DNA of 64,000 bases from JAJDTQ01 sp965204235 (GCA_965204235.1 OZ241979.1:1-64000); one strand, 5' to 3'. Positions 42,501 through 50,875 are shown, counted from the stretch's first letter. Notes: generated by a model from the sequence alone, not told the origin. Numbers and translations: made by a program.

Positions 42501-42915
42501 GGGGGCGGAGGTGGCGAGCCGGGTGCTGGTGGCCCGCGGGGGTGGGTCGCAGGAGTGGAGCGTGGGCGGTGCGCTGCGGCTCGCCCCGGCTTCGGGCCTG
42601 GGGCTGTCGTTGCGGGTGGCGCCCTCGTATGGGGAGGCCGGCCGCGGGTCCCGGCAGTGGACTCCCGGATCGGACCGCCCGTTGCCGGGCCCGCGGCTGG
42701 AGACCGAGATGGGCTACGGCTTGGCGGCGCTGGCAGGGGTGGTGACGCCCTACGGAGGTGTCGGGCTGTCCGGGGACGGGACCCACGGCCTGCGCCTGGG
42801 GGCGCGCTGGCGCGTGGACCCTGCGTTCGAGTGGGAACTGGAAGGCGAGCGCCAAGTGGGCCGGAACGCCCGCCCCGGTCACGGCCTGATGCGCCGCGGG
42901 CGCATGCGCTGGTAG
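39502..42915 (+). CDS. Autotransporter-like outer-membrane protein with Ig-like repeats, start probably phase-variable
   Basis: A protein of 1137 residues counted from TTG 39502. The same frame is open upstream to the C19 tract and encodes a signal-peptide-like segment (RAALAALVLALAALASAPAA then AQT) with no start codon of its own. ATG 39363 reaches it if the tract is 18 or 21 C. The passenger contains cadherin/He_PIG-like sandwich domains, including two near-identical modules at about 508-600 and 604-695 (PTFG-x-AR-x-P-x-QRYVQG; TTGGTIAGTPA). From about 783 to the end are alternating beta strands of an autotransporter barrel ending in W. A cell-surface adhesin-type role is likely. Confidence 0.85.
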   Translation: MAALASAPAAAQTVTISASGNCGGTPANCGTASNRNGDRDTTWPGLQVDEGDTVTFIVTLNDPPSSGLVVIQLNRSGAAFTLADLRSPTGATLVALPTIGNVFVLESGSPTGSEAFLIAADGSAEGDEDLSYSLSISSGVNHNSAGASVGTPSSATIVVRGTDAAPSFGMGVVSAKTFTAGAAITEFTVPAASGGNGTITYAASNLPDGLIFDATGTDTNGCPGTEAREICGTPTTAAAAQTVTITATDADSNAMNTDRASLTFSATVNAGATIASSPASLTEDNLDGATLTVTLPSGFTYAAGVTAASFELVTAPTIAGLSIGTVTGGAPGTTTATLTLAAGTGYGFDAASTLAVKVLAAAHSGSGDLTTGTLPVAPSAPPGVTVSRAGLSLDEDPGTANANQGTYTVVLNSAPVGCAGGVGVSVTSGNPDVEADPTALAFTATTWNTPQTVTVTAGQDDDGENDRATLRHAVTTACDAAGYPTTLAIPSVSVTVADDDAPAVTDTQPTFGEARAPSQRYVQGKEIEPLTLPGATGGNPPLTYALSPALPEGLVWIPPGEETTGGTIAGTPAVATPAAVHTLTVTDADGDTATLAFTLEVAADARPTFGPARVPAQRYVQGVETAPLTLPAATGGNPPLAYTLSPALPEGLVWTPPGDETTGGTIAGTPAAVQGPVRYTLKARDADGDTAELRFTLEVVDRLVARMEGVHEAILPELSRAMTAGTVEAVSGRIGRALDGSAPSEGSTLWAEALTAMAARGWKEGLGGRSFALGLAGDEAPVGSEVTVWGAGEYWSLSGGDAVSWDGDLFGAHLGVDTRFGTVGVAGLALSVSSVRFDYTDRSLLVRGGAVEGVYESRMTGAHPYLGWAWGEGRQAWASLGVGRGRVVVSDGEAGRRKSASTMGSTAVGGRGRVWESEGRLRVDVSGEAWTARLAVAGGGKASTHRLRVGAEGAREFSLGGGSLTPSVELGMRFDGGDGEKAAGMELGGGVAYAHPGLDLGAEVASRVLVARGGGSQEWSVGGALRLAPASGLGLSLRVAPSYGEAGRGSRQWTPGSDRPLPGPRLETEMGYGLAALAGVVTPYGGVGLSGDGTHGLRLGARWRVDPAFEWELEGERQVGRNARPGHGLMRRGRMRW

Positions 42916-42933
42916 GCTTCGTCCCGCGGTTTC

Positions 42934-43015
42934 CGGAACCTCGGATCCATCCTGGCTCGAGGCGCCTCTCCCCATGAAAAAGCGCGTCCTAAGCAGGAAT
43001 TGATCAGAGGTTCCT
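42934..43015 (+). repeat. Rearranged 112-bp-family repeat, copy G
   Basis: 82 bp. The left half (CGGAACCTCGGATCCATCC to GCGCGTCCT) is joined to an inverted left end (GGAATTGATCAGAGGTTCCT), with the core removed. It lies in the gap after the surface protein. Confidence 0.65.
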
Positions 43016-43131
43016 TTGCAGGGTCTTACAGGATTTCGTTCGCGGGCACGAACGCCCCCGGGCCGGTTGACAGGTTCGCGGCGGATTGGCTAAAGCTGGA
43101 CCGGTTTCCAGCCAACGCCCGGAGGGTCCCC

Positions 43132-43917
43132 ATGAGTGACGCGCCGACGCCGGTCAAGAGGTGCCTGGTCCGAACCATGTCGGACACCATCGAGACGGAT
43201 ATCCATCGGGTCCACGTCATCGCCAACGAGATCCTCCCGCGTTACCACAAGCCCAGGCTGTCCTTCGAGGAACTGCGCAAGGTGGCGGACGGGCCGTTCG
43301 ACTTCTTCCTCGCGCCCATCCTGTTCCCGGAAGACTACCGGCGGGATCCGGGCATCATCTACAACGAGGGCGTGCGGCGGGAGGTCCGCGGCCACGCCCT
43401 GGAGATCGCCCGTCGTCACGGGTTCGACGTGGAGCCGCCGGACTTCATCCCCGGGGTGGAGGAATCCCTGCGGGAGGCCCGGGACGCGGGTCTGGGCAAC
43501 GTGGTGCTCACCACCAGCGGCCGGCGCTACAAGCACCGGGTCATGGAAGAGCAGGGCATCAGCGGGTATTTCGAGGAGATCATCGACCGGGACGAGACCT
43601 ATTTCAGGAAGGAGCAGGGCCTCTACCACCTGTTTCGGAAGCTCGACGTCCCCAGACTGGAAGTGGTCCTCCTGTCGGGAACCGCGAGCTACCTGCGGGC
43701 GGGCAACAACCTGGAGTCCGCCACCGTGGCCGGCAACCACCTATCCGTGTTCACCGTCGCCCTGGCCACCGAGTACTCCTACAACGACGAGGAGACGCTG
43801 CTGGCCGCAAAGCCCAAGATGCTGGTCCGGAGCCTGGGCGAGCTGGTCCCGAGGCTCCTATCCCAGGGACCACTTGGTCCTGGGGGTGTCGAGCCGCTCG
43901 CCGTCCACGCGGATTGA
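43132..43917 (+). CDS. HAD-like protein lacking the catalytic aspartates
   Basis: A 261-residue protein with the layout of HAD phosphatases. Motif I reads VRTMSDTI where VFDMDGTI is expected, so both nucleophile and acid/base aspartates are replaced. Motif II (VVLTTSGR) is kept. Motif IV reads LLSGTAS instead of a GD motif. It is probably catalytically dead or has a different function. ATG 43132 has GGAGGG upstream. Its last 60 bases overlap the end of the convergent DUF427 gene, which may have reshaped its C-terminus (SQGPLGPGGVEPLAVHAD). Confidence 0.65.
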   Translation: MSDAPTPVKRCLVRTMSDTIETDIHRVHVIANEILPRYHKPRLSFEELRKVADGPFDFFLAPILFPEDYRRDPGIIYNEGVRREVRGHALEIARRHGFDVEPPDFIPGVEESLREARDAGLGNVVLTTSGRRYKHRVMEEQGISGYFEEIIDRDETYFRKEQGLYHLFRKLDVPRLEVVLLSGTASYLRAGNNLESATVAGNHLSVFTVALATEYSYNDEETLLAAKPKMLVRSLGELVPRLLSQGPLGPGGVEPLAVHAD

Positions 43918-44655
43918 GTCCACCCGCTCGTTGAAGAAGCACATGAGGTCCTTGACGCCGGGGCATTCGGGTATGGCGTACTCGTAGCTCCAGGCCACGT
44001 CCTCGAAGAGCCTCCCGCCCACGTTGGCCGACCAGTAGCTGGCGACCCCTTTGTAGGGGCAGCGCGACTTGGTGTCGCTGGGCTCCAGCAGGTCCATGCG
44101 CACGTCTTCCCGAGGCAGGTAGTAGCGGAGCAGGTGGCCGGTCTCGACGACGAGCCTGGGGCGCGTGGAATCGGCCACCGCCTCGCCGCCCACCGTCACT
44201 TGGACGTGGCGCGAGCTTTGCAGCACATCCACCCGCTTGTAGGGGTCCCGGGCGTGGACGAAGACCTCGTCCTCTTCCTCGTACCAGGCGTCCATGCGGT
44301 TCCAGTAGAAGGAGACGTACCCGGCGATGTTCCGGGACTCCGCCTTGGGGTCGAGATAGCTCCAGGCCGCGGCCTCGCCGGTCTTGCCGCCCGCGGCCAC
44401 GTCCCAGTACGAAGCCTCGCCCTTGTAGGGGCAGCGGGTGCGGCGGTCGTTGGGGGAGAGGAACTCCATTCGGACGTCGTCTCGCGGAAAGTAATAGACG
44501 GGCACGTGTCCCGCCTCCCGCACCAGCACGGCGCGTCTCGTGTCCGCCAGGGTCTCGCCGCCGAACGCGACCCGCACGCGCCGGGGACTCTCCTCGAAGT
44601 CGAGCCAGTGTTCGGTGATCTCGCCGTAGCTCCGCGGCTTGTGTACGGTTTCCAT
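43858..44655 (-). CDS. Tandem DUF427 domain protein
   Basis: A 265-residue protein made of two DUF427 domains (about residues 20-125 and 130-235). Each carries the pattern V-x-GGE-x-[LV]AD[ST]-x-R, YYxPR-x-DVRM-[ED]-[FL]L and CPYKG-x-ASYW. Such proteins are widespread small cytoplasmic proteins, some fungal members being cysteine-linked pigment enzymes; the function is not established. The start METVHKPRSYGE at 44655 fits. It overlaps the convergent HAD-like gene by 60 bases. Confidence 0.88.
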   Translation of the reverse strand: METVHKPRSYGEITEHWLDFEESPRRVRVAFGGETLADTRRAVLVREAGHVPVYYFPRDDVRMEFLSPNDRRTRCPYKGEASYWDVAAGGKTGEAAAWSYLDPKAESRNIAGYVSFYWNRMDAWYEEEDEVFVHARDPYKRVDVLQSSRHVQVTVGGEAVADSTRPRLVVETGHLLRYYLPREDVRMDLLEPSDTKSRCPYKGVASYWSANVGGRLFEDVAWSYEYAIPECPGVKDLMCFFNERVDSIRVDGERLDTPRTKWSLG

Positions 44656-44767
44656 GAACGGTCCTCCGGTGCGTGTTCGGCGGCCGAGTGGTCCTGCCTC
44701 GCCGCAGCCGCGGCCCGTCCTGCGCCGACGGACCGCCTCGAAGAGGGGAGGGTCGGACGGGATCCCG

Positions 44768-45940
44768 TCAGGCGGCGCCCTGCAGGTTGCAGAACTCCTC
44801 GTAGTCGATGAGATCGTGGATGGTGGGCTTTTCGCCGCACATGGGGCACTCGGGGTCCTGCCGCAGGCGAAGCGTGCTGACCTCCATGGTCAACGTGTTG
44901 AAGTGGAGCAGCCGCCCGGCCAGGGAGTCGCCCTTGTCCAGTATGAGCTTGATGGTCTCCACCGCCTGGATGGTGCCGATGAGTCCGGGCAGGACTCCCA
45001 GCACTCCGGCCTCGGCGCAACTCGGCGCCATGCCCGGGGGAGGGGGCTCGGGGTAGAGGCAGCGGTAGCACGGGCCGTTGCCCGGGTGGAACACCGACAC
45101 CTGCCCCTCGAACTGGAAGATGCTGCCGTGCACGTTGGGCTTGCCGGTCATCACGCACGCGTCGTTCACCAGGTAGCGCGTGGGGAAGTTGTCGCAGCCG
45201 TCCACCACGATGTCGTAATCCGCGATGATCTCCATGATGTTGTCCGAGCTCAGCCGCTCGGCGTAGGGGACCACGCGGACGTCGGGGTTCAGTCCCTGGA
45301 GGGTCTGGCGCGCCGATTCGGTCTTGGGCTCGCCAATGCGGTCGTTGGAGTGGAGGATCTGCCGCTGGAGGTTGGACAGGTCCACCACGTCGTGGTCCAC
45401 GATCCCCAGGGCGCCGACCCCGGCCGCGGCCAGGTAATAGGCGGACGGCGAGCCGAGGCCGCCGGCCCCCACCATCAGCACCCTGGCGTCCAGGAGCCTG
45501 GCCTGACCCGCTTCGCCCACCTCGGGAAGCAGGAAATGGCGGCTGTACCGGGTGAGCTGCTCCTGTGTGAACTGGCGGTCCTGCACGAAGGGATGGCCTT
45601 CGTTCTTCCAGGCCGTATAGCCGCCGGACATGGAGGCCACGTCCTCGTAGCCCATCTCCTTCATCACCTTGCCGGCCAGGAGCGACCTCACGCCGCCGGC
45701 GCAGTAGGCGATGATGGGGGTGGACTTGTCGGGCACCTCGGCGTCCATCTTCATCTCGAGGAAACCCCGGGGTACCGAGACCGCGCCATCCAGGCGCCCC
45801 TCCCGGTACTCTTCCTTCTCCCGGACGTCCAGGACCACGTGCTTGCCGTCGTTCCGAAGCAACTCGCGCACCTGCTGCGGGGACAGTTCCCTGACGGCGC
45901 CGCGCGCCTCGTCCATCAACTGCTGGAACGTCTTGGCCAT
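44768..45940 (-). CDS. moeB: Rhodanese-ThiF/MoeB fusion, sulfur-carrier-protein adenylyltransferase
   Basis: A 390-residue fusion. Residues 17-115 form a rhodanese domain with active-site cysteine C80 (IIAYCAGGVRS). From about 125 on is an E1-like adenylyltransferase: nucleotide motif GAGGLGS (158-164), RQILHSNDRIGEPK, the DGCDNFPTRYLVND block, and zinc cysteines CYRC and CPMC. It adenylates and thiolates the C-terminus of MoaD- or ThiS-like carriers for molybdopterin, thiamine or cysteine synthesis. The rhodanese is N-terminal, the reverse of common MoeZ/Uba4 order. The MocA-like gene at 34.7 kb hints at molybdenum cofactor use. Confidence 0.92.
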   Translation of the reverse strand: MAKTFQQLMDEARGAVRELSPQQVRELLRNDGKHVVLDVREKEEYREGRLDGAVSVPRGFLEMKMDAEVPDKSTPIIAYCAGGVRSLLAGKVMKEMGYEDVASMSGGYTAWKNEGHPFVQDRQFTQEQLTRYSRHFLLPEVGEAGQARLLDARVLMVGAGGLGSPSAYYLAAAGVGALGIVDHDVVDLSNLQRQILHSNDRIGEPKTESARQTLQGLNPDVRVVPYAERLSSDNIMEIIADYDIVVDGCDNFPTRYLVNDACVMTGKPNVHGSIFQFEGQVSVFHPGNGPCYRCLYPEPPPPGMAPSCAEAGVLGVLPGLIGTIQAVETIKLILDKGDSLAGRLLHFNTLTMEVSTLRLRQDPECPMCGEKPTIHDLIDYEEFCNLQGAA

Positions 45941-46005
45941 TGCCTCTCTCCGGCGGAGGACTCGCCGCCTGCCGTTCGGACCGGGGGCTGTCCGCCAAAT
46001 GACTA

Positions 46006-46117
46006 AGGGAACCTCCGATCAATTCCGGCTCGATGCGTCTCTCCCTATGGGAAAGGGCGTCCTTCGACTTCGCTCCGCTACGCTCAGGACGAACGGGGCA
46101 ATTGTTCAGAGGTTCCT
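46006..46117 (+). repeat. 112-bp MITE-like element, copy H
   Basis: The cleanest full-length copy: AGGGAACCTCCGATCAATT at the left and CAATTGTTCAGAGGTTCCT at the right, near-perfect inverted termini. It lies in the gap between moeB and the next amidohydrolase. Confidence 0.85.
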
Positions 46118-46191
46118 GAATATTCAGGTTCTCAATGTAAGTTACTGTCCGGGCCGAGTCAAGGTCGCGGCCCGGCCCGGCGCCCCTCTCC

Positions 46192-47253
46192 TCAGTTCAG
46201 GCGGTAGAAACGGTTGGCGTTCTCCGCCAGGATCTTCCGCTTGGACGTGTCCGAGACGTCCTCGCGCGCCGAGAACTCCGGGATATCCTTGAGGTATTCC
46301 TCGCGCGGGCGCTCATGGGGGTAGTCCGACGCAAAGAAGATGTGGTCCTCGCCGAACAACTCGATCACGAAGGGCAGGGTGCGTTCCTCGGACTCGATGG
46401 AGACATAGACGCTGCCGCTCCTGATGTAGTGGCTGGGGTGGCGCTTCAGGCGGGGCGCCCACTTCTTGCCGCGGCGTTCGTAGCCCTCGTCCAGCCGGTC
46501 CATCATGAACGGCACCCAGCCGCACCCTGCCTCCAGGTAGGCCACGCGGAGGTTCGGGAAGAGCTCGAACACCCCCTGGAAGACCATGTTGGTCAGATGG
46601 ATCAGCAGGGGGATGGGGTGCTCCAGGGCGTGGACCTCGGCGAAGGTGTCCAGGTAGTCGAACCCCAGGCCGCGGCTCGGGGCGCCGTGGATCGCCAGCG
46701 CCATGTCCAGACGGCACGCTTCCTCGTAGAGCGGGAAGAAGCTCTCGTGGCCGTATCCCTTGCCCAGGGAGTTGACCGAGGGCAGCACCGCCGCGGGCAT
46801 GCCCAGGTCCTGCCTGGCTCTGCGCATTTCCTTGACGGCGTCTTCGACGCTGTGCACCGGGATCAGCGCGGCGCCGATGATCCTCGGGGTCTGCTTCATG
46901 TAGTAGCCGTGGAGCCAGGTGTTGTAGGCGTGGGCGATGTTGACCGCGTAGGCGGGGTCCTGGATCAGCCCGAACCCCAGCCCCGCGGTGGGATAGACCA
47001 CGGTGCGGTCGATGCCGCAGTCGTCCAGGAAGGAGACCCACATGCCGCAGTCCGGGTAGTCCCTGAGCCCGGAGGAGCTCATGTTGGACAAACGGGTCCA
47101 TCCGTCCAGCGACGGGAACAACGAGTACATGCGCGCCCACGCGGGCTGGCCGTCGCTGCCCACGTATTTCTCGCCCATGAACGGCATGATCTCGCTGGCG
47201 TTCTCCATGATGTGTCCGTCGCCGTCGATGACCGGAAATCTGTTGGCGCGCAT
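46192..47253 (-). CDS. Amidohydrolase family 2 protein
   Basis: A 353-residue ACMSD-like TIM-barrel hydrolase. The N-terminal metal motif is DGDGHIMEN, mid-barrel is AIHGAPS, and the late metal aspartate is in FASDYPH. The C-terminus KRKILAENANRFYRLN matches the family's closing helix. ATG 47253 (MRANRFPVIDGDG) has GAAAGGAGAA upstream. The substrate is unknown. It lies in the same direction as the next amidohydrolase, with a relic of a third between them. Confidence 0.9.
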   Translation of the reverse strand: MRANRFPVIDGDGHIMENASEIMPFMGEKYVGSDGQPAWARMYSLFPSLDGWTRLSNMSSSGLRDYPDCGMWVSFLDDCGIDRTVVYPTAGLGFGLIQDPAYAVNIAHAYNTWLHGYYMKQTPRIIGAALIPVHSVEDAVKEMRRARQDLGMPAAVLPSVNSLGKGYGHESFFPLYEEACRLDMALAIHGAPSRGLGFDYLDTFAEVHALEHPIPLLIHLTNMVFQGVFELFPNLRVAYLEAGCGWVPFMMDRLDEGYERRGKKWAPRLKRHPSHYIRSGSVYVSIESEERTLPFVIELFGEDHIFFASDYPHERPREEYLKDIPEFSAREDVSDTSKRKILAENANRFYRLN

Positions 47254-47294
47254 GGGGTTCTCCTTTCCTTCCAATGCAGGCGCGGGGTACGGGG

Positions 47295-47370
47295 TCACGG
47301 GTCGCCGATGCCGTAGAACCGCTTGGCGTTGTCGCTCAGCATCTTGTCGGCCGCGCGCGCCGGCGACGGC
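47295..47370 (-). pseudogene. C-terminal relic of another amidohydrolase
   Basis: Codes for ADKMLSDNAKRFYGIGDP and a stop at 47295-47297, the typical closing helix of amidohydrolase_2 proteins. It differs from the ends of both neighbours (ENANRFYRLN and ENPERLYAF). Upstream coding sequence is gone. Confidence 0.7.
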
Positions 47371-47394
47371 TGCCCGCCGGCCTTGCGGCTTCCG

Positions 47395-48486
47395 CTAAAA
47401 AGCGTAGAGGCGTTCCGGGTTCTCGCACAGTATCTTGTCGGCGATCCGGGGCGACAGGTCCTCCCGGGACCGGATGGTATGGGCCAGCTCCGGCTCGAAC
47501 GACGGGTCCGTGTGGCCGTAGTCGGAGCCGATGACGAGGTTGTCCTCTCCCATGTACCGGATCAGGTACGGGATGTCCTCGTCGGCTTCGCAGGCCACGA
47601 ACAGGCGGTACTTACGGAACAACTCGACGCTGGAATCGAACCGGAACTGCTGCTTCAGCAGGCGCCGCAGTATGTGCAGCATGAACGGCACCCAACCGGC
47701 CGACGCCTCGATGAACCCGAACCGCAGCTTCGGGAACATCTCCGGGATGCGGTTGTGGATGAGGTCCCGGAAGGCGAATATGGGCAGCACCCTGCCGTGG
47801 GCGAAGGTGTGGTTGCGCTCCAGGTGGAACAGGTTGATGAGGGCGGGGCAGCCCGAGCCCGTGTGGATGCAGATGGGCAACCCCAGGGAGTTGGCCTCCT
47901 CATAGACGGGGAAGAACCAGGGGTCGTCCAGGGTCCTCTCGCCTTCCATGCCGCGGAAGAAGATCCCCACCGCGCCGTGCTCCTTGGCCAGCCGCATCTC
48001 CTTCACGGAGTCGTCGATGGACCTCAGGGGCAGGACCGCGGTCCAGCGAAGTCTCTTGCGGCCCTTCTCCTCGACCTCCCACATGTAGCGGTTGTATGCC
48101 TTGCACAAGGCCACCTCCAGGTCCACGTCGTCGGTGAGGTAGATGAGGAAGAGGGTGGGGTAGATCACCTGGGTGGCGATGCCGAGACGGTCCATATCCT
48201 TGAGCCGCACGTCCACGTCGGTGATCTCCCGGCTGGCCGCGAGGCTGTCGTCCCGTTCCGATTCCGAACTCGCGGCCGCGGGCGTCACCAGCCGGAAGCC
48301 GCCCTTGCCCGAAGGCTTGGGGAAGATGTTGCCGTCGATGAGCCAGAACCGGTTGCGGGCGCCGTAGAGGGTATCGTCGGCAATCGACGTCAGCACCGGC
48401 CGGCGAGGGTACATGTCCCCGTCGAAGAACTTCCACATGGCCTCGGGCTCGGCAATGTGGGTATCCGCATCGATCACTCCTGCCAT
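47395..48486 (-). CDS. Amidohydrolase family 2 protein
   Basis: A 363-residue member of the family: DADTHIAEP at residues 6-14 (metal aspartate and histidine), ICIHTGSG mid-barrel, VIGSDYGH late aspartate, and IADKILCENPERLYAF at the C-terminus. The start is ATG 48486 with GGAGGCAACC upstream. That start region (from 48476) is duplicated at 50930 as part of the tandem duplication, leaving an orphan start codon and ribosome site there. Substrate unknown. Confidence 0.9.
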   Translation of the reverse strand: MAGVIDADTHIAEPEAMWKFFDGDMYPRRPVLTSIADDTLYGARNRFWLIDGNIFPKPSGKGGFRLVTPAAASSESERDDSLAASREITDVDVRLKDMDRLGIATQVIYPTLFLIYLTDDVDLEVALCKAYNRYMWEVEEKGRKRLRWTAVLPLRSIDDSVKEMRLAKEHGAVGIFFRGMEGERTLDDPWFFPVYEEANSLGLPICIHTGSGCPALINLFHLERNHTFAHGRVLPIFAFRDLIHNRIPEMFPKLRFGFIEASAGWVPFMLHILRRLLKQQFRFDSSVELFRKYRLFVACEADEDIPYLIRYMGEDNLVIGSDYGHTDPSFEPELAHTIRSREDLSPRIADKILCENPERLYAF

Positions 48487-48697
48487 GGTTGCCTCCTCGA
48501 AGGATCGGAACCGCGCTCGGACGAGCGGAGGGACGCACGGTTCCCTCTATTGGTTGTACTTCCCGCGGTCACCGGTTGTCAATGGGAACGCGAACCTCAA
48601 ATCCACCACCTGCTCAAGTCCATCTTCCCAACAGTCCCTCCCGCATAATGCTTGCACTTCGCATCCCTGGAGCGTCGATGGCCGCGGCCGGCGGGGA

Positions 48698-50848
48698 CTA
48701 CCGGGCCGGTATCCTTGCTTCCCAGAGCACTCGACCTGCTTTCAGCACTCGGCGGCCTGCTTTCCTCTGTCCCGTCCGGATGCCGGAGACGGGATAATCG
48801 GGCAATGGAAGGATAGCCATGCACTTCCCCTCGAACAGCACGCCACTTCGTCGGAAGGCGATGGAAAGCTTATCGAGGCTGTACCTCCTGCGCCATCTGG
48901 GCAGGCGCCGTCTGGTCAGGTCTTTCGGGTCTTCCGGGGTCACCTCCACGAAGACTCTCTGGGGCACATCCTCCCGGACGCAGGGCTCCCTGACGTGGAT
49001 CAGCGTGCCGTCACCGAGATAGACGTCGAAGTGGGAGCGCGCCGCAGGCTCTCCGGACACCGCCCGTTGGTACGTGGTCCGGTACAACTCCATCAGGTCG
49101 TCCATACCTGCGGAATCATACAGGAACACCTGTTCGTTCCCGGGCGTGAGCAGGGCGTCGCTCTCCACCCGGTCACGGGTGAGGAGGAAGTCCGCAGCCC
49201 GGGCGGCGGCTTCCACGTCAAGGGATTGCGTCAAGACGCTTCCGGCGAGATTATAGAGATTATATCTTCGTGTGAAGGGTGACAAAGATGTGCTCTGCCG
49301 AGACCACTCCGGCTTGACGGATTCAAGGACCAGGACCACCTTTCCCCGGGTGGTTTCGCGGATGCTCCCGAGTTCGGCCAGGGTGTCCAGTTGGATCTCG
49401 GCCGCCCGGGCGTCCGGGCGCCATCGGTGGTTCATCTGGAAGGTGGAGACGACGAAGGCGAGCAGCGCCGCAACGGCAAGGCCGACCACCGGACCATGCC
49501 CCCAGCGCCTGTGGACGTACAGCAGGAGCAGCGAGTAGAACACCAGCGGGACGCCCACGTAGAACAGGGCCGCGAAGTCCTGGGTGGGGTTTGCAGTATT
49601 GTGGCGCATGGGCAGGGCCCAGAAGAACCCGGACAGGGCAAGGGTGGCCACGAGCATGCGGCTCCGCCGGGCCAACAGCGGCCCCGCAAGGCAAACCACG
49701 GTCGTGGATGCGACCATGACCATCAGCAGCGCCGGGAGGGAAACCCACAACGGCAGCCCCGAAAAGACCGACGCCGAAAAGGGAGCGGAGGAAAACCACT
49801 CCAACAGATCGACTCCCCAGTCGGTCAGCACGAATGGAACGGAGGCCACGCAGACACGAAAGAACTGCTGTTGCAGGAAGATCAGCCAACCCACATGGTG
49901 GAAGACGGTGTTCAACTCCTGGTCCAGTCCGGTCCGCAGGAGCATGGACTGGACGGACGGCAGTTCGGTCACCCGCGTCTGGCCTCCGAACGCGGCGTAC
50001 TCGTTGGCGAAGTTGAAGCCCAGGACGACCGCGCCGAAGATCAGCGCGAACAGGCCCAGCGCCATGTAGCGGCTTCGCAACACCGCCGCCCCGGTGGAGC
50101 GCACACGCGGCCACAGCGCGGTTCCCTCCTTCCACCCCCGGACCGCCTCGTGCGCCAAGCCGAGGATGAGGAACGGCAGCAGGAACGCATATACGCGCCA
50201 CCCCAGCAGCAGCGCGACGCAGGTCCTGGCCAGCAACTGGCGGAACCGCCCCTCCTGCACGAACACCACCATGCCGTGGAAGACCAGCATCACCGCGAAC
50301 AGGTCCACGCTCATCTCGACGGAAACCGCGTCGCCGTACAACAGCATGTAGTAGGATGAAAAGGCCGCGAGGGTGGCGGCCAGCGCGATCCAGCGGTGGG
50401 AGGTGATCCGTGCGAGGGAGTGGAAGGCCAGGAGCGCAGCGGCGCTGAACAACAGCAGCATGAGCATGCGGGCGGCCAGTATCCTGGCCGACAGGTCGTT
50501 TCCGAAAGGGAGGATGGCGAGTTTGATGAGGGCGTATCCGCCGACGGGAAAGCGGCTGTACAGATCGTATGCGGGGGCGCCGCCCGGTCCCGGGATCCAC
50601 CTCAGGAACAACCGGAAACCGTGGTCGGGGGACAGGTTCTCGGCGATGGCCAAGTTCTTCGCGGTATTCCAGTCATTGGGGCCGGGACGGTAGAAGTATC
50701 CCTTGTCGAAGCTGCACAGGAACACCGTGGACAGGGCGATCAGCAGCAACCACAGGGTGCGGCGTCCAGGACCGGAACCGGAGGGGGGGCAAGATGGTCT
50801 GTCTCCATTATCATTTTCCGGAGGTATCAGTGACCGTCTGGAACGCAT
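48698..50848 (-). CDS. Large polytopic membrane protein, GT-C-like (paralogue 2)
   Basis: Same family as 26393-28489: first helix LWLLLIALSTVFLCSF, loop AENLSPDHGFRLF, DLYSRFPVGGYALIKLAILPFG, about eleven helices and a soluble C-terminal domain ending RVLWEARIPAR. ATG 50848 gives 716 residues. The ATG used by paralogue 1 (METDH-type start) is also present here but out of frame by one base, next to a C7 run. Function unknown; a glycosyltransferase-like role is tentative. Confidence 0.7.
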   Translation of the reverse strand: MRSRRSLIPPENDNGDRPSCPPSGSGPGRRTLWLLLIALSTVFLCSFDKGYFYRPGPNDWNTAKNLAIAENLSPDHGFRLFLRWIPGPGGAPAYDLYSRFPVGGYALIKLAILPFGNDLSARILAARMLMLLLFSAAALLAFHSLARITSHRWIALAATLAAFSSYYMLLYGDAVSVEMSVDLFAVMLVFHGMVVFVQEGRFRQLLARTCVALLLGWRVYAFLLPFLILGLAHEAVRGWKEGTALWPRVRSTGAAVLRSRYMALGLFALIFGAVVLGFNFANEYAAFGGQTRVTELPSVQSMLLRTGLDQELNTVFHHVGWLIFLQQQFFRVCVASVPFVLTDWGVDLLEWFSSAPFSASVFSGLPLWVSLPALLMVMVASTTVVCLAGPLLARRSRMLVATLALSGFFWALPMRHNTANPTQDFAALFYVGVPLVFYSLLLLYVHRRWGHGPVVGLAVAALLAFVVSTFQMNHRWRPDARAAEIQLDTLAELGSIRETTRGKVVLVLESVKPEWSRQSTSLSPFTRRYNLYNLAGSVLTQSLDVEAAARAADFLLTRDRVESDALLTPGNEQVFLYDSAGMDDLMELYRTTYQRAVSGEPAARSHFDVYLGDGTLIHVREPCVREDVPQRVFVEVTPEDPKDLTRRRLPRWRRRYSLDKLSIAFRRSGVLFEGKCMAILPLPDYPVSGIRTGQRKAGRRVLKAGRVLWEARIPAR

Positions 50849-50875
50849 GGCGCGCCTCAAAGGACTGTTCCCTTC
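50823..50875 (+). other. Relic of the coiled-coil gene 3' region
   Basis: Reads ISDRLERMARLKGLFPS on the plus strand, compared with IGDLRERMARLEGLFEG in the cassette coiled-coil proteins. 26 of 30 bases match over GAACGCATGGCG to CTGTTC. It lies at the end of tandem unit 1, antisense to the 5' end of paralogue 2. Confidence 0.45.
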
